This document shows, piece after piece, positions 28,000 through 40,588 of a DNA stretch of 64,000 nt (its first letter is position 1; every line of letters starts with the position of its first letter). The notes under the pieces were generated by a model. That model saw only the letters and a program-made list of their open reading frames with translations. It was not told the origin of the DNA and made no database searches. The DNA lies in the NCBI GenBank assembly GCA_015501605.1, contig JADNRZ010000006.1, positions 620,001 through 684,000 of the forward strand. Direction: 5' to 3'. The stretch is from Panaeolus papilionaceus. Its lineage: Eukaryota; Basidiomycota; Agaricomycetes; Agaricales. The position numbers were made by a program, and so were the translations under genes.

Positions 28000-30084
28000 A
28001 TGCCAGAGGGTACTCCACCATCTTGGTCTTATGTTCTAATTCGGTATGCAGCTCTCTTCAACGATCAGTTTGGAAAGACTAGCCCCTAATCACTTCACAG
28101 TCTTCTCTTCAAATTCGTCCTCAAGATTTTCTATGGAACCATAGTAGTCGAAAATGTTGACTTGATTCCAAAGACTGGTCGCCCATGGTATGTGTGACTT
28201 TGCTGAACAGTGCCAGGCACTCCACTAAACCTCCTTACCCCGCAGCATCGTCAGTGCTAACCATAGTAACTCACTAACCGATGCATTGTACGTGTCTTTG
28301 TGCAGCCCGTTCACTTAAGGCTTGTTACTCAATATCAGTAGGCTACTCGTTACATCCATACCTCCCCATGTAAGTATCTATTTTGTGTTTGCCGTAGTTC
28401 AACTCTAAATGTTGATCTAGAAACGGAACATGCTCCGGCTCACGGCTAAGGCCACACAGTTTGGTCATAAAACATTCACCAGCTGGCTCATAGAATCTGC
28501 AGGCACCGTACCAATAAAGAGGAAAAAAGACTATACCGATAGCAATGCTGCTGACAACACAGACATCATGGAGAGGTTGATGCAGGTGATTTTCTTTCTT
28601 TACCACCATGATCATCTACTAAATTAATTCCCACATGATCCCAGGTCTTAGAACTCGGTGATGCAGTATGCCTATTCCCCGAGGGAATGAGTCGCTTTCA
28701 TCCCACAATAGCACCTATGAAAACAGGAGGTCTTTAATTTCTCTCATTAACGACGACATGGGTCTCACACTTCCTTGATCAGTTGCTCGTCTGGTTTCCG
28801 ATGTTCTCTCAAGAAATAAAGACGACCCCAACTTTGAAATATCAGTTCTTCCTTGCTCTGTCACCTATATGTGAGTCTTTCATATATCCTCATCAAACCC
28901 CCTTACTCATTCAAACGAAAAGGCACCGCCAGCACTTCCGTTCTGATGTTTTGGTGACATTCCACCCACCGATGACATTCACCCCAAAGGTATGTCATTC
29001 TAGCATCAGGTTTCCCACGGCATCTCAATTCGAAGCATCAGGACAATCCCGAACTCGTTGCACCTGTCGACTTTGCCAACATTCGTGAGTTGACTGGTCA
29101 GCTTCAAGAAGTTATCGGTAGCGGAACACTTGATTCTCCGTCATGGGATTTGATTCGGACTGCTAAGATTGCAGCACGAATGTACGCGCCTCTAGGCACC
29201 TTTATGAGCTTGGGGGACCATGTGCGCCTAATACGCACGTTTCTGGAATCGTTTAAAGCCGCCTACGACCCTAATTCTGTGCTCCCTGAACTACGAAGAA
29301 AAGACATCCAGGACTTGCAAGAGAAACTCAAGGTAAAAAATCTATCACTGATATTTTCTGCATGAAGCTAAGCTTAATTCGTTCGATGTAGGTCTACCAG
29401 GACCAACTGGTGAAATTAGGCGTCAAGGACGACCGAATAAGGCGACCGCTTCGAAGGTCTACCATCATTTCTCGCATGTTGCTCCGTTTGCTCTGGTCGT
29501 TGTGTCTATTCGCCATATCCGCCCCGGGTCTCATCCTTTGGATCCCTGTGTTTATCACGACGTATATTGCGGTCCGCAATTTCAAGAAGACTGGCCCTGT
29601 CTTCGACACATGGGACGAAATTGCTCAGTATAAGCTAACTTACGGATTGGCATCTGGAATCTGCGTGTGGATACTCACCGTTATTCTAACGTGGCGATTT
29701 GCAGCAGTGACGACATTCTTGATTCCTGCATTCATGTGGATGACCCTCCGGTGGTTCGAGGATGCTGTTTCAGCATTCCGAGCCTTCTCATCGTTATTGC
29801 GACTCCTTCGTGTGGGAAAGACGACCCTCAAAGAAATGAACGAAATCAGGAAAGGCCTATATTCCGATGTGAAGAACTTGGCGGTGGAACACCTGGACCT
29901 TCCTGAAGAACCTGAAAAACACTTTTTAGAAGCTGGAGGTAAACACAAAGGTAGAGTTCGAGGAAACTGGGACAGTCGAGCGAGATACTTTTCAATTAAA
30001 CGCAGAAGGAAAAGGGATTGGAACGAAACATTACGACTTTATGACCAAGTGGACTATCCGGCTGAAGATTGGACGATACAATGA
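28000..30084 (+). CDS. SCT1: Glycerol-3-phosphate O-acyltransferase (Sct1/Gpt2 type)
   Basis: ER/lipid-droplet enzyme for the first acylation in glycerolipid synthesis (glycerol-3-phosphate to lysophosphatidate; family members can use DHAP). It starts MPEGTPPSWSYVLIRLLFK. The PlsC acyltransferase motif I follows as SANHSNSLTDALL (catalytic His...Asp), motif II as GTVPIKRKKDY and motif III as VCLFPEGMSRFHP. Later KIAARMYAPLGTFMSLGDHV and VRLIRTFLESFKAAYD follow. Two hydrophobic segments near the end, LRLLWSLCLFAISAPGLILW and ASGICVWILTVILTWRF, precede an Arg/Lys-rich tail ending YPAEDWTIQ. This layout matches fungal Sct1/Gpt2. Exons join in frame throughout. Yeast has two paralogues and I cannot say which one this represents, so the symbol is provisional. 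Confidence 0.88.
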
Positions 30085-31609
30085 TGACTTTTGTAGTTTC
30101 TATAAATAGGCTGCTATAGATAAGATAAAGAAAGGTTCATTCATTCCGTTCCGATCGTCGTTGATGAAGGCACGTGCGAACTCAATTTTTAGATTGCATG
30201 TGCCAGTTTTGTTGCTGGCAATTGGATTAGCTTTGGGACATTTGCAAGTTGTCCTTTGACAACCACCATTGGCACAGCAAAAGACTGAAAATAAAACATA
30301 CCTGAAGAATTGGTGCGAAACGTGAATTTTCCACGAGTTATCAATAAATTTTCTAGTATATAACTGTGCCATCTTATTTGTTGCACATTATCAAATTTTA
30401 ATAAATTTTCTAAACGTTTTGCATCTCTCTCTCGGTTTTCATGGTTCCAATATTTTTGAAAAATGTAATCCCCAATCCGGGTACCGGTACCGACACGGTC
30501 GATCACCAGGTGCATCCCCTGCACGCGCCTCGAATTTCTGCTTGATATCCTCGGATTCACACAGCGAATGTAATGAAATAGGATAGATAAAGGCAATGTA
30601 TTGACTATGAAGGGATTAACAAGCACTATTTGAAGTTGACATCTAGGGGGTTATATAGCGAGGAAGTAGAAGCATTGAGTGTGACATCGAAGCGACTTGA
30701 GGGGAAGGTTGAGCGAACTAGAGCAAAAAAAAGAGAGTAAAACAAGAGCCTACTGCAAGTGGGTCCTCCCTCTCTCGTTGTCCCAAGGTTATCTTGTCTC
30801 TCCTGTAATATTCGTGTGTGCTAGCCCGTCCCGAGTCTGCTAAACCATCATGGAGGGAGGTTCTCCAGATCCGCACGAAAAAGGACCACCCCCTTCTTAT
30901 CCATCGGGATTCATCTTGAACCGTGAACCTGGTGTGCTGAGGGGCGCAACCACTCACGTCGCTCCTACCCTTTGGCACGACTCCTGTGGGAGCAGGCACA
31001 ACCGCATTTGATCCACCCCCGCCTCATGTCACTAGCAACCATACTGTAGGAACAGTTTGGATAAAACCCAGATAGCCGCTGGTGTGTATGACGAATTCTG
31101 CAGGAGATGTTGAGAGTACAGGACAACCGATGGGATGTGGTGGATGGGATCAAGGATGGATATCGATGAATCGTGATCTACTGATTGCACAAAGTCAATG
31201 ATGACGCATTGTGTGCGCATAGACAACGCTTTTTTCAAATCCTAAGTCCTCGGATTCTCTGCTTTGAATAATTTTATGGAAATTTAGACTGTAAATTGTT
31301 ACAAGTAGATAATGATGCAATTATTTACATTTGGTCATTTTACAATCATTTCGCCAAGTGGGAAATGTGTTTTTTGCAAAATTGATTCATTATTTATTAA
31401 AATACAGAATTTCAACTAAATATCGTGTCGGAACTATTTTTCCATCTTTTGCTGTGTGGGTCTTTTCTGTTTTGACCTTTATCAAGGATTGTTATCTTCT
31501 CTTTCATCTAGACTTTTAGACTACAGCTTTCTGACGATTAATACCACTCAAATCTGTAATCATCCTCTTGGTTTTGGATCGTAATCATTTTTGCCTGTAT
31601 ACTCGCTCG
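30085..31609. other. Long intergenic region upstream of the EF-3-like gene
   Basis: No gene I can support. A minus-strand frame at 30189-30626 reads 145 codons but opens at GTG. Its first ATG (MHLVIDRV) lies well inside, no domain is seen, and a shorter overlapping frame has scattered Cys. 31230-31440 is AT-rich. The 120 bases before 31610 are T-rich and form the likely promoter. Confidence 0.4.
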
Positions 31610-34600
31610 ATGTCTCCTACCGCCATGACCACAGCTGTTCCTACTACATCGCCTTTTCCTGAACTTTTTGACGCTCTTCGTTCAGCACCAACAGCACCAG
31701 GCCAGTCTTCTTTTACATATATCTTCACTAATCTAACCATAATCGTCGCTATAGATGCAAAAGCTGCCGCAGATAAAATTGCACGAGAGGTCGCAAAAAT
31801 TGGTCCCCATTCATTAGAGTAAGTGATAGTATTTTGCGGATCAGACCTCAATTTTAATCATATCATCAGCCAACATCACGTTTTGAAAACTTTACACGAA
31901 TTTGCTACGAATAAAAAATCTGGATATGAACGCGAATCTGCAGCTATCGGATTTCAATCTTTCGCCCTTATCTTGGGCGCTCCCTACGCTCCCCTTCTCC
32001 TACCCTCCCTCCCCATCCTCTTCGAGCTTTATATGGACAAAGGAGATGTCGTTCGCCAGGCAGCGACGGCAGCCACCAAAGCCATCTTGAAGCTCTTCCC
32101 GCCCGAAGCAACTCGTATCATCTTCCGCCAACTCGAAACTATTCTTGAGAACGGGAAATGGCGCACCAAAGTTGGTGTACTCGAATCCTTCAAACCCTTC
32201 ACAACTTCCGCTCGCGATGCCGTTGCTGAAGAATTGGCCCTAGTCCTCCCAAAAATTGAAGTAGCAATGCACGACACCAAACAAGAAGTGAGTACGAAAC
32301 CTCGTTATCGTTCTGAAAAGGATTTTATACCGTTTCATAGGTTTCAACTGCGGCCGTAAAATGTGCCACCGCACTCTGCGCAACTCTCGCCAACGCTGAT
32401 CTTGTACCCCACATCCCCATCCTGGTCAAATGCATGTCCAACCCGGACTCCGTTCCCGCATGTATCAAATCCCTTTCCAGCACAACCTTCGTGGCAGAAG
32501 TACAATCACCTGCCCTAGCGGTTTTGGTTCCCCTCCTCCTCCGTGCACTGAATGATCGAAGTATGGAGGTCCAACGAAGGACTGTCGTGGTTATCGACAA
32601 TTTGGTTAAACTTGTTAGAAACCCCAAGGTTGCTGCAACATACTTGAGTTCTTTGGTTGAGGGTGTGCAAAAGATCACCACTGGTGCTGCCTTCCCAGAG
32701 GTATCTATTTCTCTTGCCTGACGTTAGCAGACATACTGATCCATTTTATCCAGGTACGAGCCTTCGCTCAAACTGCACTTAATACTTTGATTAAGTCTGG
32801 TGCATCTGCTGATGCACCTCCTGCTGCTCATCGTGACATCAATGCCGAAATAACCCAGGCTTTGAACACCTTGAAATCTCACTTGCCTGAGGAACTCGCT
32901 ATTGTTGCACCAACGCTTCCTAATGCTCCTAAATTTGTCAAATATCCTTCTTTGACAACCTCCCTGACCTTCCAAGCATCTCTAGCTGTGGATCTAATTC
33001 ATAACCGTAATTTTGAGAATATTAAACCCTGGTTGCGTTGCATTGGAATTTATATGTCCGTATGGCTCAATGACGAGAAGAGCACCACATTCACCGAATC
33101 TGTGCGCTCTCACTATCTGGCTATCGATCGTGTAAGCACATTTCATTTTAAACATTAATTGATTAATTTAAATGTTTGTCATCTTCTAGGAGAAATACCC
33201 TGTTGAGGATTTGGATGACTCTGCAGAAGGAGAGGTCCTCTGTAATACCCTCTTCTCTTTGGCCTATGGCGCTCTTCTTCTCTTATCTCATACCACCCTT
33301 CGTTTGATTCGTGGCCGTCGATATGGTATTCTTGGAACCAACGGTTCAGGAAAATCTACCTTGATGAGGCAGCTTCGCGATGGAAAGGTCGAAAATTTCC
33401 CCCCTCAAAGCCAACTACGATGTGTCATGGTGGAGCACTCTTTACAAGGCGAAGACGGCTCGTTGTCCGTTTTGGATTTTATTGCTGCTGGTTAGAAATC
33501 GTCTTTTGTGATGTGCGTGTCTGGTTGACCTGAGTATCTCTGGTTAGATCCTGCGCTGGCCAATGTTTCCCGTGATAAAGTCCGCAGTCAACTGCATGAA
33601 GTTGGTTTCGATGATGCACGTCAAGCGGACATTGTTGGTGGTCTTTCCGGAGGCTGGAAGATGAAACTGGAACTTGCCAGAGCGATGCTGTACAATGCCG
33701 ATCTATTACTCCTTGACGAAGTAAGTTGTCATTTACCTGTCAAGGCTGCATTTTTTTCTAATCGGCCGTCACTCGTAGCCCACCAATCACGTCAGTAGAC
33801 CCCCTTTTCCTCTCTTTCCTCGCAGCTCCTGACAGGACACTTAGTTGGACCGTAACTCCGTCAAATGGCTTGAAGATTATCTAAAGGCACAGAAACACGT
33901 CACTTGTTTGATTGTCAGTCACGACTCTGGGTAGGTTTTTTAGACGCCTACAAGCTTTTTGTCCTCCTGCTAAAGATACACTTTAGATTTTTGGACCATG
34001 TGACGACGGATATCATCCATTACGAGTCCAAAAAGGTAAGTACAATTAGGATCACCCTTGTCAATTAATTCCAACTAACACCGTTTTAGTTGGTATATTA
34101 TAAAGGAAACCTTTCAAAGTTCGTCGAGAAGCACCCGGAGGCGAAATCTTATTATACCCTTGCCGCCACATCTGTGAAATTCTCGTTCCCATCTCCAGGC
34201 AGCTTGATGGGCGTTCGGAGTAACACCCGTGCTATCTTGAAACTTAGCGGCTGTACTTTTACCTATCCAGGAAGGTCCACACCCAGCTTGCACAATGTTA
34301 GCTGCGCGTTATCCCTTTCGAGGTATGTATTAAAATGTCCAAAAGAGAAGAAAAGCTTAATTTCTTCCTAGTCGAGTCGGGGTTGTGGGTCCTAATGGTG
34401 CCGGAAAATCGACTTTGATCAAATTATTGACTGTAAGTTGCTGACATTGCGATCAACAGATACTTTGTTGATTTTTCATGTAGGGCGAAACTGTCCCCCA
34501 AGAAGGCACTGTCTACAAACACCCTTCCCTTCGCGTCGGTTATGTGTCGCAGCATGCAACCCATCACATCGGTAAATACTCCCATTCCTCGTCTTCTCTC

Positions 34601-35892
34601 GTTGGCTCAACCCTTGAATCAGAACGTCATCTTGAAAAGACACCCATTGGATACATTCAGTGGCGCTTCCAAGACGGTCATGATCGTACGTATCACAAGG
34701 TCCTGGTTACTCACAAAAAGCTTAATGAGATACAGGTGAATTGCTGGAAAAGGCTACACGCGTTCTCACACCGGAGGAACAAAAAGTGTTGGATCAAGAG
34801 TGGGTTGGTAAGGATAGAAGCAAACGCAAGTTGGAGGTCAGCATGATAGCTTGCTGTAGTTGCTGTCCTTCCAGGCTAACTTCGACTCTATTTAGTTAAT
34901 TATGGGACGTCAGAAGCTGAAGAAGACCTTCCAGTATGAAGTAAAATGGCGGGGTCTCGATCATCGTTACAACACATGGGTTCCTCGCGATGATTTGCTC
35001 AACAAGGGTTTCACCAAGATAGTTCAGCAATTCGATGACCTCGAGTCTTCTCGTGATGGTGCAGGTTCTCGCGATACTTCAGCCCACTTGGTTAGAAAGC
35101 ATCTCGAAGACATCGGTTTGGACGGAGATATCGCGCAGTATAACGAAATCAATGGCCTTTCTGGAGGTAGGCAACTCTTTGTGGTACTTCGCCCCGACGT
35201 CGGATCTTAATGTGTTTCCTTCTCCAGGTCAAAAGATCAAATTAGTTATCGCAGCTTGTCTGTGGAACAATCCCCAGGTACGTTAGCAATTCCTCCATTC
35301 TTACCGTATACCCATACCTCGCGCAGATCTGTATCCTCGACGAGCCTAGCAATTTCTTGGATAGAGAGGCTCTGGGTGGCCTTGCTGTAGCCATTAAGGA
35401 ATGGTCTGGTGCTGTGGTGAGTCAAAATGGACCTCTTTTGCTCCAGGAGCGCAGCCTAACTATAACACCAGGTTATCATTTCTCATAACCACGAGTTCGT
35501 CTCTTCCCTCTGTAAGTTGTGCAAAGTTTCCCTGTCAAAGAACCCGTTCTTACTCCTTACTAGGTCCCGAAATTTGGAATGTGGAAAATGGACGAATGTT
35601 CCAGAAAGGCAAGACAGCTGTATTGGAAGATTTCGTGGAAAAGACACCCCGAGGAAGCGGGTCAAACACTCCAGCGAGATCTCGTCTGCAGACCCCGATT
35701 GCCTCAGCAGTAGGAACCCCTGCTGGAAGTGGTGCAGAGGACGGTGCTGCCAAACCCGTTGGCAAGAGGAAGAAGAAGCTTACGCGCAACCAGTTGAAGG
35801 CTCAGGAAGAGAGGCGCAGGTTGAGGAAGCTAAGATGGTTGAGCGAGGGTGGACCCAAACCTGAGGACACGGACAGTGATCTCGACCCTTAA
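31610..35892 (+). CDS. EF-3-family ABC ATPase, closer to New1/Elf1 than to EF-3 proper
   Basis: Cytosolic ribosome-bound twin-ABC ATPase acting in translation elongation, termination or recycling. The start MSPTAMTTAV leads into HEAT repeats (EVAKIGPHSLE to about 32980). ABC1 has Walker A GILGTNGSGKST, signature GGLSGGWKMKLELARAM and a Walker B split over an intron (LLLLDE, PTNHLD). ABC2 has Walker A GVVGPNGAGKST, the chromodomain insert FQYEVKWRGLDHRYNTWVPR, signature LSGGQKIKLVIAACLWNNP and Walker B ILDEPSNFLDREALGG. The C terminus is basic: KRKKKLTRNQLKAQEERRRL, then SDLDP. LDEPSNFLD rather than LDEPTNFLD and the LTRNQLKAQ tail recall New1/Elf1 as I remember them. A GC-AG intron (31701-31754) probably interrupts the N terminus. 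The family is certain, the subtype is not. An in-frame ATG at 31568 is a less likely start. Confidence 0.85.
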
Positions 35893-37031
35893 ACTGTCTC
35901 CTGCATAGCTCGCGACTTTTTTTCCCCTGTCTTGTCTGGCTGACGCCATACTTTTCCATATCCAAACCAGACATTTTATCTAAGATAGACAAGTTGGTTC
36001 ATAGTAATTTTATGTACGGCTTTTGTTGCTGCTGGCGATTATGGTCGTGTATCTGAGAACATGACATTAGTACATCGATTCAAGAATTCGTGAGCAATCT
36101 ACATACCGTGGCTGCCAGTTAATCAATATGTCCGATGCTTCCCCTGTTGCTACCTCTAGACCACAGGCTGTCATTTTGTCCACGCGTAGGTGAGCACATT
36201 GGCAGCCTTCTGGATAAGATTTCCCACCTCGGAGAGCAGCAGACGATAACATCATCACGATCGCGATAGTAGCGCAATGCATTCAAGTTTGTCAAATATT
36301 TTCCTCCTTATGGAAAGCGCTGTAAGACAGGTGCAGGTGTAATAAGATTCAAGTTGACACTCTCCTCACGACGGCTGGCATTCAAGTGTGCCTCTTTTCT
36401 CTCACAGTAATATGCGTTCAAACTTGAATGAGATAATGATGATACATGCCTCAACGTGCACCGTGTGCAGTTCCAATTTACTTTAGTGACATGTACTGCC
36501 GACTTCGAACACGAGGCAACGTTTGTTCAACAAGTTCACTGCAGGTTCTCCCCTTGCCCAAACTTCCTCGTACGGAACAGCAACCTGTCAGCAAACAGAG
36601 CGACAGTGAGGAAACGGAGGAAACATCATATAGTACTGCATATCACTTCATGATCTTACAGGGACAGCATGATCGGCCCGCGTCGCCTCTTCAATAAATT
36701 TGTTGATTGGAATGATGGATCGATCATGCAAGATGCTGAGTTACGCAAGCGCCCAACTAAAATCAAGCTGGTCATTCAAGCGCCTGCCCAAGCGAGGAAA
36801 AAATAGTCATAAATCAATTGCAAATCTAATCCGCTCAGAGAGAGCCTCAATGATTAATTGGAATGGTGTTATCGGATATTGGTCCGTACCATTACTCGAC
36901 ATGTGTTTGACTCGTGTTAGCCTGCATATGTATGATACGCGCCATGAAGATATCGTCCCTACCACATGCATCATGGTTTATAGTCCTGGGTTGCAAGCAC
37001 TGCCCTCCATCTTGTTTCGCTCTTCTCTGTC
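35893..37031. other. Intergenic region upstream of the LPMO gene
   Basis: Just over 1.1 kb without a supported gene. Short frames on both strands have no domain, repeated motif or splice pattern I could use. Right of 36900 it should contain the LPMO promoter; no clear TATA box is seen. Confidence 0.45.
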
Positions 37032-38404
37032 ATGACAGCTTATTTGCTCGTCTTTTTCTCTCTTTTTCTCTCGACCTTGTTGGAGACCGTGTCTGGACAC
37101 GGCTTTGTTCACAGTGTCGTAATCGGAGGTCAGACTTACCCTGGTTGGAACCCTTTCAGTGATCCGTACGCCAAGGCTTCCCTTTCTCAGTCTCTGTGCG
37201 ATAAATTGCTGACATTCGAACTCCAGCTACAACACTCCCCCTCCTCGTGTGGTTCGCAAAATTCAAAGTGACGGACCAGGTAAGTGTTTCGGTATTACGA
37301 CCAACTATGTTCCCCAACATGAGGCATCATTTCTCAATTTGTCTTCGAATAGTGCCCGACACCGACCCCAACATAGCATGTGGCATCGGTGGTGATACGG
37401 GGACCAGTGCAATTGCTTCAGCAGCAGCAGGATCACAAATTACCTTTCAATGGGCATATGTACGAGAACTTCTATTGTGTCTGTAGATCCATTTTTGAAA
37501 CAAAATCCGTTCTTCCCAGTGGCCAGGCGGTATGGTTTTCCCTTCTCGACATCTTGTTTGTTCTCACACGCCGTCGGACAGACCATCAAGGACCGATTTC
37601 GACTTACATGACCTCGTGTAACGGGGACTGCTCCACTTTTTCTGCCAACGGCGCTAAGTGGTTCAAAATTGATGCGGCTGGATATGATCCAAATACGAAG
37701 CAATGGGCTGCAGCTGTCCTTATAGCGAGTCCGTTTTCGTTAAATTCATGACATTATTCGAGGAAACTAATGCTCGAATGTAGATGGTATGTCTTGGACG
37801 TCGACTATTCCCGCTGGTCTTGCTCCTGGTCAATACGTGCGTCTGCATCTCGTTTCGTTCGAAGTCCACGTATACTGATACCCCTGAATAGCTTGCCCGT
37901 CATGAAATGTATGCCGATTTTCTCGTATGGTTATTTTCAAGCGCAAACTGACATATCCCAATGGGGCCCAGTATCGCGCTGCATTCGAAACCAGCGCAGT
38001 ATTACCCAAGCTGCTCGTAAGCTTCAATTGTTCCTAACGAGGACTGGGTGTTGATTTAAGCTTGCTTGATATTCGACAGACAGATCACAGTCACTGGCAC
38101 AGGAACAGGAGTCCCCTCAGACTCTGAATTGGTTTCCATGCAAACGTTATATCAGGGTGTAACATTTCCCGACATCTATGGTTCTTCGGTGTCGTTTACG
38201 ATCCCTGGACCACCAGTAGTACAATTCGACGGTTCCAGCCCCCCTCCGCCTCCTATCCCTCCAACTGGGACTTCCTCCCCAACAGCGACTTCGGGCGGTG
38301 CACCTCCGACTTCCACATCAGCATCAACACCTAGTTCACCCAGCGTCCCCGTCCAGACTTGTCAATTGGGCTCGAAAAAGGTAATGAAACGGAAGACTGG
38401 GTGA
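37032..38404 (+). CDS. AA9 lytic polysaccharide monooxygenase, secreted
   Basis: Copper enzyme that oxidatively cleaves cellulose or related glucans outside the cell. Signal peptide MTAYLLVFFSLFLSTLLETVSG (22 residues) would leave His1 in HGFVHSVVIGG as the N-terminal copper ligand. After splicing: PYNTPPPRVVRKIQSDGP, DPNIACG, FQWAYWPGDHQGPISTYM (second Cu His), ANGMSWTSTIPAGLAPGQYL, RHEIIALHSKPAQYYPSC (axial Tyr region, Gln and paired Cys) and SQITVTGTG. All copper-site residues are present. A 10 nt micro-exon (37520-37529) encodes WPG of the second His loop. A Ser/Thr/Pro-rich tail begins around 38235; no CBM1 is seen. The stop at 38404 assumes read-through of a possible last intron; two spliced alternatives end near 38467 or 38527. 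Exact C terminus is open. Confidence 0.9.
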
Positions 38405-39216
38405 CGGCACTCTGTAGACTATTCCCTCTAGACTGAATATCCCCCGATTTTCATCGACATTCCTATTCTAGTACTACCTGCTTTCTCCGAAATGACTAGT
38501 TCTCTCAGTATTCCAGCCTTCGATTAAGGCAATTGTGTAATTTAATCCGAGATGAAGGGGTGTCCTGAGTCGGAGTCCTGGTGATCTCTGATCCTTTGCA
38601 CTTCAACGATCTCTGTATATCTATATTGGTTCCTCTTTGTCTTTCACGCATTTGTATTTACCATACTTATACTTGAACATGTATGTGACGATATTTCAAA
38701 GGTTCACATGTCCTTGTTTATTTTCTTGAGTCATTGAGGATGTCATGATCGCAAGAGGTTTATCCAAGTGACATTTGATGTGATCCGACGTAGCCTTTCA
38801 ACAACAAACTGAAAGCAGACGAAAGCATATATACATATTTGTGGCATATAGACAGATAACAATACATAGATAATATGTTAATCATTACGAAGTACGAATA
38901 CGAATAAGGGTATAAGAGAAGGGAAATTTGTTGGATGTGATGGATGCACGATAATAGAAAAGATGATGTTGCAATGTCCATAATGAAAATAAAAAAGGAT
39001 GTGATGCAGTGAGGTATCTATGAGTTAATAAGAAATGAAAGAGAAAGCAAAAACGGGTCCCGTCCGATCAAATACGTCTTGAAGGATTAAATTGAGGATT
39101 AATGGAAGCAAGTTAAGTTAGCTGCGGAGATCTTCTACAGAATAATAGGTTGAAGTTATAATAACCTCCAAGCGGCTATAGATAAGGTGGGTGATATGCA
39201 GCGGCGACAGATATTC
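38405..39216. other. Convergent spacer between the LPMO and homeobox genes
   Basis: Holds 3' ends of both genes and possibly an alternative last exon of the LPMO (to about 38527). 38800-39000 is AT-rich with ATATAC/ATACAT runs. I see no other gene. Confidence 0.4.
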
Positions 39217-40588
39217 TTAAATGCGAGACCAAGGTTTGCGATCTTCTTCCTCGCGGGGGAGTCTATGGGACGAATGGTGATAGTGATGAGAATGGGAGCT
39301 AATGGATCGAGGAGCCTCCTGGGAAGGACCACTGAGGTATAGAGCTTCACCCAGACCAGCTGTTGAGTAGGCGATGTTGGAGTCAGGCATGAGGCCTGCG
39401 CCGAGGTGGTCCCCCTGGTGCGATCCAGAGAAAGGATGGTGTGAACTTGAGCTCACGGACGACGACTGCTTGTTAGTTTGCCTCATCGATTGCCTCTTGT
39501 TTTGGAACCTGGAAGCAGAAGTTAGCAAGAGGCTAAAGAAAGGAAGCAGGAATATTATGTACCATATCTGAACACTTCGGGCCGACATGTCGAGGTCTTT
39601 GGCCAGGCGATTGCGTTCTTCAGTCGACGGGAAAGCGGTGCGGCTGTAGGTATCGTTGAGAACCTTGAGTTGATGGGCGTCAGCGCGCTTTCTCTTTTTC
39701 TTGATGGTTGGCTCCTCTGGAGAGGTTGGCGAGACAGGTGGAGGGGTGTATCTCTGCTGAGGGGGAGGAGCCATGTGGGTAGAGGAGTTTCTTCCGTAGG
39801 GAGAAGAGGTGCGTAGTTCGAGTCGTGCACCGCCTTCGTCATACATACCACCGTGGCCTTGGGCGTCGATGGATGATAGGTGATCATGAGGTACGTGGTA
39901 CTGGTAAGCGTTAGCCTGGTTGGCGGGGTTATAAGTCATGTAAGAGTTGGGGTAAGAGGCGGTTGGGGAGCGAATGTTGTTGACAGGATAATTTCCAGTT
40001 GATGGCATGAAACTAGCCTGCTGCCAGCGATGAGGTGGTGAAGGACTTGTGGATAAAGGAGGAAGTCTACGTGAATCGGTAGGGTTAGTCATAATAGGCG
40101 TGTTGGACCTGGGATATCCCGGATAGGGTTGAGGGGAATAGGCTCGTGCCCCGGCGTCATGGATTTCATAACTGAATGAGTTTTGGAATTGCGGGGCTAA
40201 TCATGAAAAAGAAATGAGATTAGTGGCAAGCTCGAGAATGGCGAATATGCTTACATGTACCGGTATTAGGGTAGCTGCCATAGAGAGCTTGAGCGCTAAG
40301 GTCATAACCAATCTTTGGGTTGGTTGACCTTGGTTGGGTGTAAGAGCTAGTAGTATAACCGGAGGGCACTGTAGAGTGATGTTGAGTGAATTGCGCAGAT
40401 TGCGACGCGGTGGAGAAAAACCGACCTGGAAAACGTGAAGGAGTTGGAATGATGTTAGAAAGAGGAGGTAACACTGTTATCCCACCCTGGCTCGTCTGGA
40501 ATAAAGCAGCCCCATAATTATTTGGATCTGAAGGAGAGCTTCGACGAGAAACTGCTGATGAAGAGTATCTGTCCCTGTTGCCCGACAT
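39217..40588 (-). CDS. Homeodomain transcription factor
   Basis: DNA-binding regulator with one homeodomain. It starts MSGNRDRYSSSAVSRRSSPS at 40588. A long low-complexity Ser/Pro/Tyr/Gln-rich N-terminal region runs over two exons to about 39720. The homeodomain begins at the basic KKKRKRADAHQLKVL, continues TAFPSTEERNRLAKDLDMSA and RSVQIW, and is completed across an intron by FQNKRQSMRQ. The recognition helix is therefore WFQNKRQ, an ordinary 60-residue type rather than a TALE insert. The tail is rich in Ser and His and ends EEDRKPWSRI. In mushrooms such factors (for example Hom1 and Hom2 in Schizophyllum) control fruiting, but I cannot assign this one. It is not next to mating-type partners. 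It diverges from the NDR-type kinase gene. Confidence 0.88.

Noticed and set aside
30189..30626. 145-codon minus-strand gene
   Set aside because: It opens at GTG, has no recognised domain and no splice support; kept only as a note in the intergenic entry.
35550..35789. Minus-strand frame antisense to the EF-3-like C terminus
   Set aside because: It is a shadow of a biased, basic C-terminal coding segment.
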